Positions 60,035 through 64,000 of a stretch of DNA of 64,000 nucleotides are shown here, one piece after another. Positions within the stretch are counted from its first letter, which is position 1. The number at the start of each line of letters is the position of its first letter. Made by a program: the position numbers and the translations under genes. Below the pieces are notes generated by a model. That model searched no databases, was not told the DNA's origin, and saw only the letters and a program-made list of their open reading frames with translations. Location: contig NZ_KK037166.1 in assembly GCF_000568255.1 (NCBI RefSeq), positions 4,248,374 through 4,312,373 of the forward strand, in the 5' to 3' direction. Source of the DNA: Kutzneria sp. 744 (GTDB taxonomy: Bacteria; Actinomycetota; Actinomycetes; Mycobacteriales; Pseudonocardiaceae).

Positions 60035-60632
60035 CGCCCTGCCTCCCCGTGAACTCGGCGACAGCGTCCGGCGGGCGAGTGGACCAGAAGTGGACACGGC
60101 GTGGATGCAGCACCGTCGCGGCCAGCGCGGCCCCCAGGCGCACCCCGCCGAGGAACACCCCGGACGTCCCGATCCGGGCGAGCGTGTCCGGATCCGCCGC
60201 CCCCACCGCGAAAGCGATCACCTCGGGCCGCGTCAACTTCGCGAACGCGGCGGGCCAGGTGTCGTCGGCCGGTCGGCCGTCCGACACGAAGAACACGATC
60301 GGACGAAGGGCAGCCCGCCGTTCCCGCCTGAGAGCGTTCACGTCCGTCTCGATCCGTTCGGCCAGCAACTCGAACACAGGCCCGAAGAACGTTGTGGCGC
60401 AGGGACTCTGCTCGGCGATGTCGATCAGTTCGGCCGCCGGGCGCAAGGGTTGCAGCACGGTCGGCCTCTGCGCCATGCCGATCACACAGACGTGAATCCG
60501 AGCCGCCGCAACCGGATCGGCGTGCACGGCGCCACGGAATTCCCGTAACCCGGCGCGCAGCTCTCCGATGTAGTCGGTCATGGACGAGGAGCAGTCGCAC
60601 ACCACATAGCAGGGCAACACATCGGCTTCCAC
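60006..60632 (-). CDS. von Willebrand factor A-domain protein
   Basis: The 208-residue protein is essentially one vWA domain: the MIDAS motif V-C-D-C-S-S-S-M (D-x-S-x-S, near residue 12), the later Thr/Ser in ATTFFGP (near 80), and ALRPIVFFVSDGRPADD (Asp near 120) completing the metal site. It has no signal peptide and would act in the cytosol by metal-dependent protein binding. Divergent from the SARP-like regulator and co-translated with the preceding hypothetical protein. Confidence 0.85.
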   Translation of the reverse strand: MEADVLPCYVVCDCSSSMTDYIGELRAGLREFRGAVHADPVAAARIHVCVIGMAQRPTVLQPLRPAAELIDIAEQSPCATTFFGPVFELLAERIETDVNALRRERRAALRPIVFFVSDGRPADDTWPAAFAKLTRPEVIAFAVGAADPDTLARIGTSGVFLGGVRLGAALAATVLHPRRVHFWSTRPPDAVAEFTGRQGDERTSGSGA

Positions 60633-60752
60633 GGCGGCAGCGTGCCGAGCGGACGTCGAGAGATCGTGGACGGAACGGGGACGGGGCCGGCACCCGGACG
60701 GGCGCTTGCGCCGCCGGTGCCCCCACATCAGGCTCGGACGCCGGGAGGCCGC

Positions 60753-63613
60753 GTGGAGTTTCGGATGCTGGGCCCACTGCAGGCCTGGCACGACGGTGCG
60801 CAGGTGCCGCTCGGCGACCAGCAGCAGCGGTTCGTGTTGGTGGTGTTGCTGTTGCACGCCAACAAACCGGTGTCGCCGGAGCGGCTGACCGAGACGGTGT
60901 GGCCGGGCATCGCGGAACGTCGCTCCCTTGTTCGGGGATACATCAAGAGGCTGCGGATAGCCTTTCAGGACGCCGGGGACGTGACGATCGACACCACGCC
61001 GACGGGATACGTGCTGAGGATCGACGAGGACCAGCTCGACGTCCTGCGGTTCGACCGGTTGCGCGAGGAGTCGTTGCGCACGAACGATCCTCGTGAGCAG
61101 ATCGAGTTGCTGCGGGCGGCGGTGGATCTCCGGCACGGTGCGTTCCTGGAGGACATCGACATCGACCGGGTCGGCGGCGCCGAGGTGGTGTCGCCGGACG
61201 CCGCGTACTTCGACGCCGTCGGCGACCTGGCCGAACTGGAGCTGGCGGCCGGCGATCACCGCTCGGCGCGGGATCGGCTGCGCCCCGTGGTGAAGCTCGA
61301 TCCGGCCCGGCAGAAGCACGCCGAGCTGCTCATGCGGGCGCTGCTGGCCGGCGGCGACGGGGTGGCGGCAATCCGCATTTTTCGGGACACCACAGCGGCA
61401 TTGGCCGATTCCGGGATGGAACCCGGCCCCAAACTGCGGAATCTGGCCGCCCGGGCCGAACGCGGCGAGCCCGCCGGTTCGCTGCCGTCGCGACCGGCGA
61501 TGTTCACCGGGCGGACCGCCGAGCTCGCGGCGATCACCGGGGCGCGGGGCCCGGCCGTGTGGATCAGTGGGGCGCCCGAATCCGGCAAGACCGGCCTGGC
61601 GATCGAGGCGGCGTACAGCCTGCGGACACGGTACCCGGATCGACAGTTGTTTCTGCAGCTCAACGGTTTCACACCAACGTGCCGTCGATGACCAGCTCGG
61701 AGGCGTTGACCCGGCTGCTGACCGACCTCGGGATTCCGCCCGAGCAGATCCCGTCCACCGAGGGCGGCAAGGTCACGCTGTACCGGTCGCAGCTCTACGG
61801 CACCGCGACGTTGATCGTGCTGGACAACGCCTTCTCGGCCGACCAGGTGCGGTCGCTGCTGCCGGACGCGCCGGGCTGCTTCGCGATCGTCACCAGCCGG
61901 CGCATGGGCGATCCGGACACCGGCGAGCCGGTCCGGCTTTCACCGCTGCCGCCGGAGGACGCCGTCACGATGTTCCGCGCCTTGGCCGGGGCGCACCGCC
62001 TTCGCGGAAAGACGGCCGAGGTCGCCGAGGTAGTCAAGCGGTGCGGGTACCTGCCGATGCAGATCAAGGTGGCGGCCGCTCTGTTCCGCCGGCACGACAG
62101 TTGGCCGCTGGAAAACCTGTTGCGACAGTTGCCCACCAGCGGCGCCGCCGCAGTCGAGGCGTCGTATCAGCAGTTGAACTCCCAGCAGCAGAACACGTTC
62201 CGCCTGCTCGGCCACGCGCCCGGGGATCTTCACGTGACGGGCGCGGCGGCGCTGGTGAACAGCGACGTCGCCCTGGCCCAACTCCTGCTCGACGCGTTGC
62301 ACGAGGTGTGTCTGCTGGAGGAGATCGCGCCGGACCGGTATCAGATGCTGGATCCGGTGAAGGAGTTCGCGGCCGGCCGACCCTCAGAATCCACAAAGGA
62401 CGCCTGGCTGCGGCTGCTCGACTACTACCTCGTGTCGTTGCTCAGGGCGATGAAGTCCGGCTACCCCTTCGACCAGCAGCCGACCGTGGACAGGTTGTCG
62501 GCCGTAGCGCCCAGGTTCGCCGACGCCGACGAGGCCGTGGCGTGGATCGCCGCCGAGCGCGGGAACCTCGTCGCTGCGATCCGCTATGCCGCGACAAATG
62601 GACTACCCGAGCACGCGTGGCGGCTGGCCGTGCTGATCTGGCGCTACTTCAACACCACCAACCAGTTCGAGGACTGGCTGGACACCATGGAGCTGGCCCG
62701 GGAGGTCGCAGTCGGCGACTACGGGCAGGCGAACGTGCTGCTGCGGCTGGCCACCGCGCACGACCGGGTCGGCAGGCTTGTCGAGGCGCGGGCGCTGGCC
62801 GAGCAGTCGTTGCCGCACTGGCAGCGGCTCGGGGATGTCCGCGGTGAGGCGGCCAGCCTGTGCGCCATCGCCATTCCCATCACGGAGCTGGGCGATCACG
62901 AACTCGCGATCACGTATTTCGAGTCGGCGCTGGAGAAGTACCGGCAGTGCGAGGACGTTCGCGGCCAGGCCCACGCCTTGAGCATGTTGGGCTACCTCAA
63001 CCATCTCCGCGGCCGGCAGGAGATCGCCCTGGAGCACCAGCAGGCCGCTTGCACGATGCTGCGGGAGATCGGCCATGCGTACGGCCTGGCCCATTCCCTG
63101 AACAATCTCGGCGCGGTGCAACAGGAACTGGGGTTGCTGGCCGAGGCCATGGCCAGTCACACCGAGGCGTACGAGCACGCGCGTGAGGTGGAGGACGAGG
63201 TAGCCACCGCCTATGCCTTGAACAACATCGGGAACGTCCACCGCCGGCAGGGCCGGTTGGCCGAGGCGACGCGCTACCAGGAGCAGGCCAAGGTGGTGGC
63301 TGCCGACCTCGCCGATGCCGACCTGCGCACGCAGCTGTACCACGACCGTGGCGCGACCGCCCTGGCCGCCGGCCGACTGGCCGAGGCGCGTCGGGCGTTC
63401 CTGGCCGCGCTGGATCTGGCTACCGGCATGGGAAATCGCTCCTACCAGGCGCAGGCCAACCGTGGCGTGGCGCAGACCCTGCACGCGTTGGGCAGCCACG
63501 CCGACGCCGTGGCGTACTGGCGGGCCGCCTCGGCGTTGTTCACCGAGCTGGAGCTGCCGGAGGCCGAACTCGTTCGGGTGGAACGGGATTCGTTGTCCTG
63601 CGTCTGCCGCTAG
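60753..63613 (+). pseudogene. SARP-family regulator with NB-ARC and TPR domains, frameshifted
   Basis: GTG at 60753 (GGGAGG upstream) starts an AfsR-like protein: winged-helix OmpR-type DNA-binding domain (about residues 1-90, with RLTETVWPG), bacterial transcriptional activator domain (about 95-230), NB-ARC ATPase (Walker A ISGAPESGKT near 270) and C-terminal TPR repeats (about 640-950). Near 61677 the frame breaks: LFLQLNGFTP runs into a short tail, while the continuation N-V-P-S-M-T-S-S is one base back, fully explained by a missing A in C-C-A-A-A-C. If real, the gene is split into a 312-residue N-terminal part and a non-translated remainder; a base error is at least as likely. SARP regulators activate antibiotic clusters. 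Confidence 0.85.
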
Positions 63614-64000
63614 TGTCGGTGCAGCACGCGGCTCAGCGACGGGCGGATCTCCCGCACGGTGCGATGTCCGCGCCAGCGGCCGAGCGTCCGGGCCAGGTCC
63701 TTGAGGTCCATGCGGATGGTCGCCGAGTCGACGCGGGCGGCGTCGTCCAGGGTCTCGGCCAGCGTCAAGCAGCTCTGGTCGATCTCGCCGGCCAGGGCGT
63801 AGGCCAACGAGCGGCGCGCCCCGAACCGGGCCCGGTTGCGGCGGGACTCCTCGGGCAGTCGGGCCAGCTCCACCTCCAGGACCTCGGCTGCCTCGACGGT
63901 GCGACCGAGGTCACACAGGGTCCAGCCACGGGCCAGGCCGATCGGATCCGGCGCGGTTGAGCCGAGAACCGGGTAACGATTGTCCGATGTGGACTGACTT
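63610..64000 (-). CDS. C-terminal part of an XRE-family regulator with TPR-like domain
   Basis: The frame runs open to the right edge of the window and ends at a stop overlapping the SARP-like gene by 4 bp. The visible 129 residues match the C-terminal helical region of the large actinobacterial XRE-TPR family (ELARLPEESRRNRARFGARR, SLAYALAGEIDQSC, DSATIRMDLKDLARTLGRWR). The HTH part lies outside the window. Such proteins are often developmental or metabolic regulators with unknown ligands. Confidence 0.75.
   Translation of the reverse strand, partial: SQSTSDNRYPVLGSTAPDPIGLARGWTLCDLGRTVEAAEVLEVELARLPEESRRNRARFGARRSLAYALAGEIDQSCLTLAETLDDAARVDSATIRMDLKDLARTLGRWRGHRTVREIRPSLSRVLHRH

Noticed and set aside
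1-64000. tRNA, rRNA, insertion sequences, prophage or integrase genes
   Set aside because: None recognised on reading the intergenic regions and translated frames; absence of small tRNAs could only be proven with a covariance search.

Overview
The window is a GC-rich actinomycete chromosome segment. GTG and TTG starts, ATGA and GTGA gene overlaps, SARP, LuxR and XRE-TPR regulators, LytR-CpsA-Psr and DUF6542 proteins, a GH19 chitinase with DasR-type sites and a mycothiol-type DsbA protein all point to Actinomycetia. The mix looks most like a large-genome member of the Pseudonocardiales (inference, not proven). No rRNA, tRNA, CRISPR array or transposase was seen.

Layout. 1-7.6 kb: sugar-active enzymes (a putative cytosolic glycosidase and a secreted GH79-like enzyme), with IclR and LysR regulators, a broken rhomboid-like gene and a beta-propeller protein. 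7.6-13.4 kb: a degenerate ABC-F protein, an ECF sigma factor with its DGPF/YCII partner, pirin, and an acetoacetyl-CoA synthetase gene carrying an in-frame TGA. 13.3-18.98 kb: an LCP cell-wall ligase divergent from a DUF6542 membrane protein, with a 366-bp tandem duplication of their shared promoter; then a GH19 chitinase and a MarR/MFS efflux pair.

19.0-27.5 kb: the most interesting part. After about 500 bp of unusually AT-rich regulatory DNA comes a tightly coupled eight-gene operon: MFS exporter, twitch-type radical SAM enzyme, stand-alone carrier protein, ATP-grasp ligase, Gfo/Idh/MocA dehydrogenase, APH-fold kinase, GT-B glycosyltransferase-like protein and a free-standing condensation-domain protein with an altered HHxxxDG motif. 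ATP-grasp plus carrier protein plus twitch radical SAM recalls butirosin BtrJ/BtrI/BtrN logic, but the combination with a C domain, kinase and glycosyltransferase matches no pathway I can name. It is a good candidate for an undescribed natural-product pathway, probably an acylated sugar- or cyclitol-like product (inference).

27.5-40.5 kb: a GNAT acetyltransferase, a 45-bp/90-bp tandem repeat, phenylacetate-CoA ligase with a PaaR-like operator, a LacI regulator, a TMEM175-like channel, a large LuxR-type ATPase regulator, a DHFR-fold reductase, a transglutaminase-like protein, a MetRS paralogue and an NhaA-DsbA fusion. 40.6-64 kb: a secreted beta-helix/PKD/LDTR-repeat protein with an in-frame TGA, a DsbA-type oxidoreductase, hydrolases, an amidohydrolase with a TetR regulator and matching operators, an M48 protease with a flavin monooxygenase, an alcohol dehydrogenase, a two-component system preceded by two tiny paralogous membrane proteins, DNA-repair genes (Ogt, exonuclease III), a soluble Ser/Thr kinase, a vWA protein with an unknown partner, a frameshifted SARP/NB-ARC/TPR regulator and the end of an XRE-TPR gene.

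Overall caution: at least seven lesions in five otherwise well-conserved genes (single-base deletions in homopolymers, two in-frame TGA codons, an A10/T13 homopolymer patch), plus a near-perfect tandem duplication, raise the possibility that part of this sequence is erroneous. Those genes should be confirmed by resequencing before being treated as pseudogenes.
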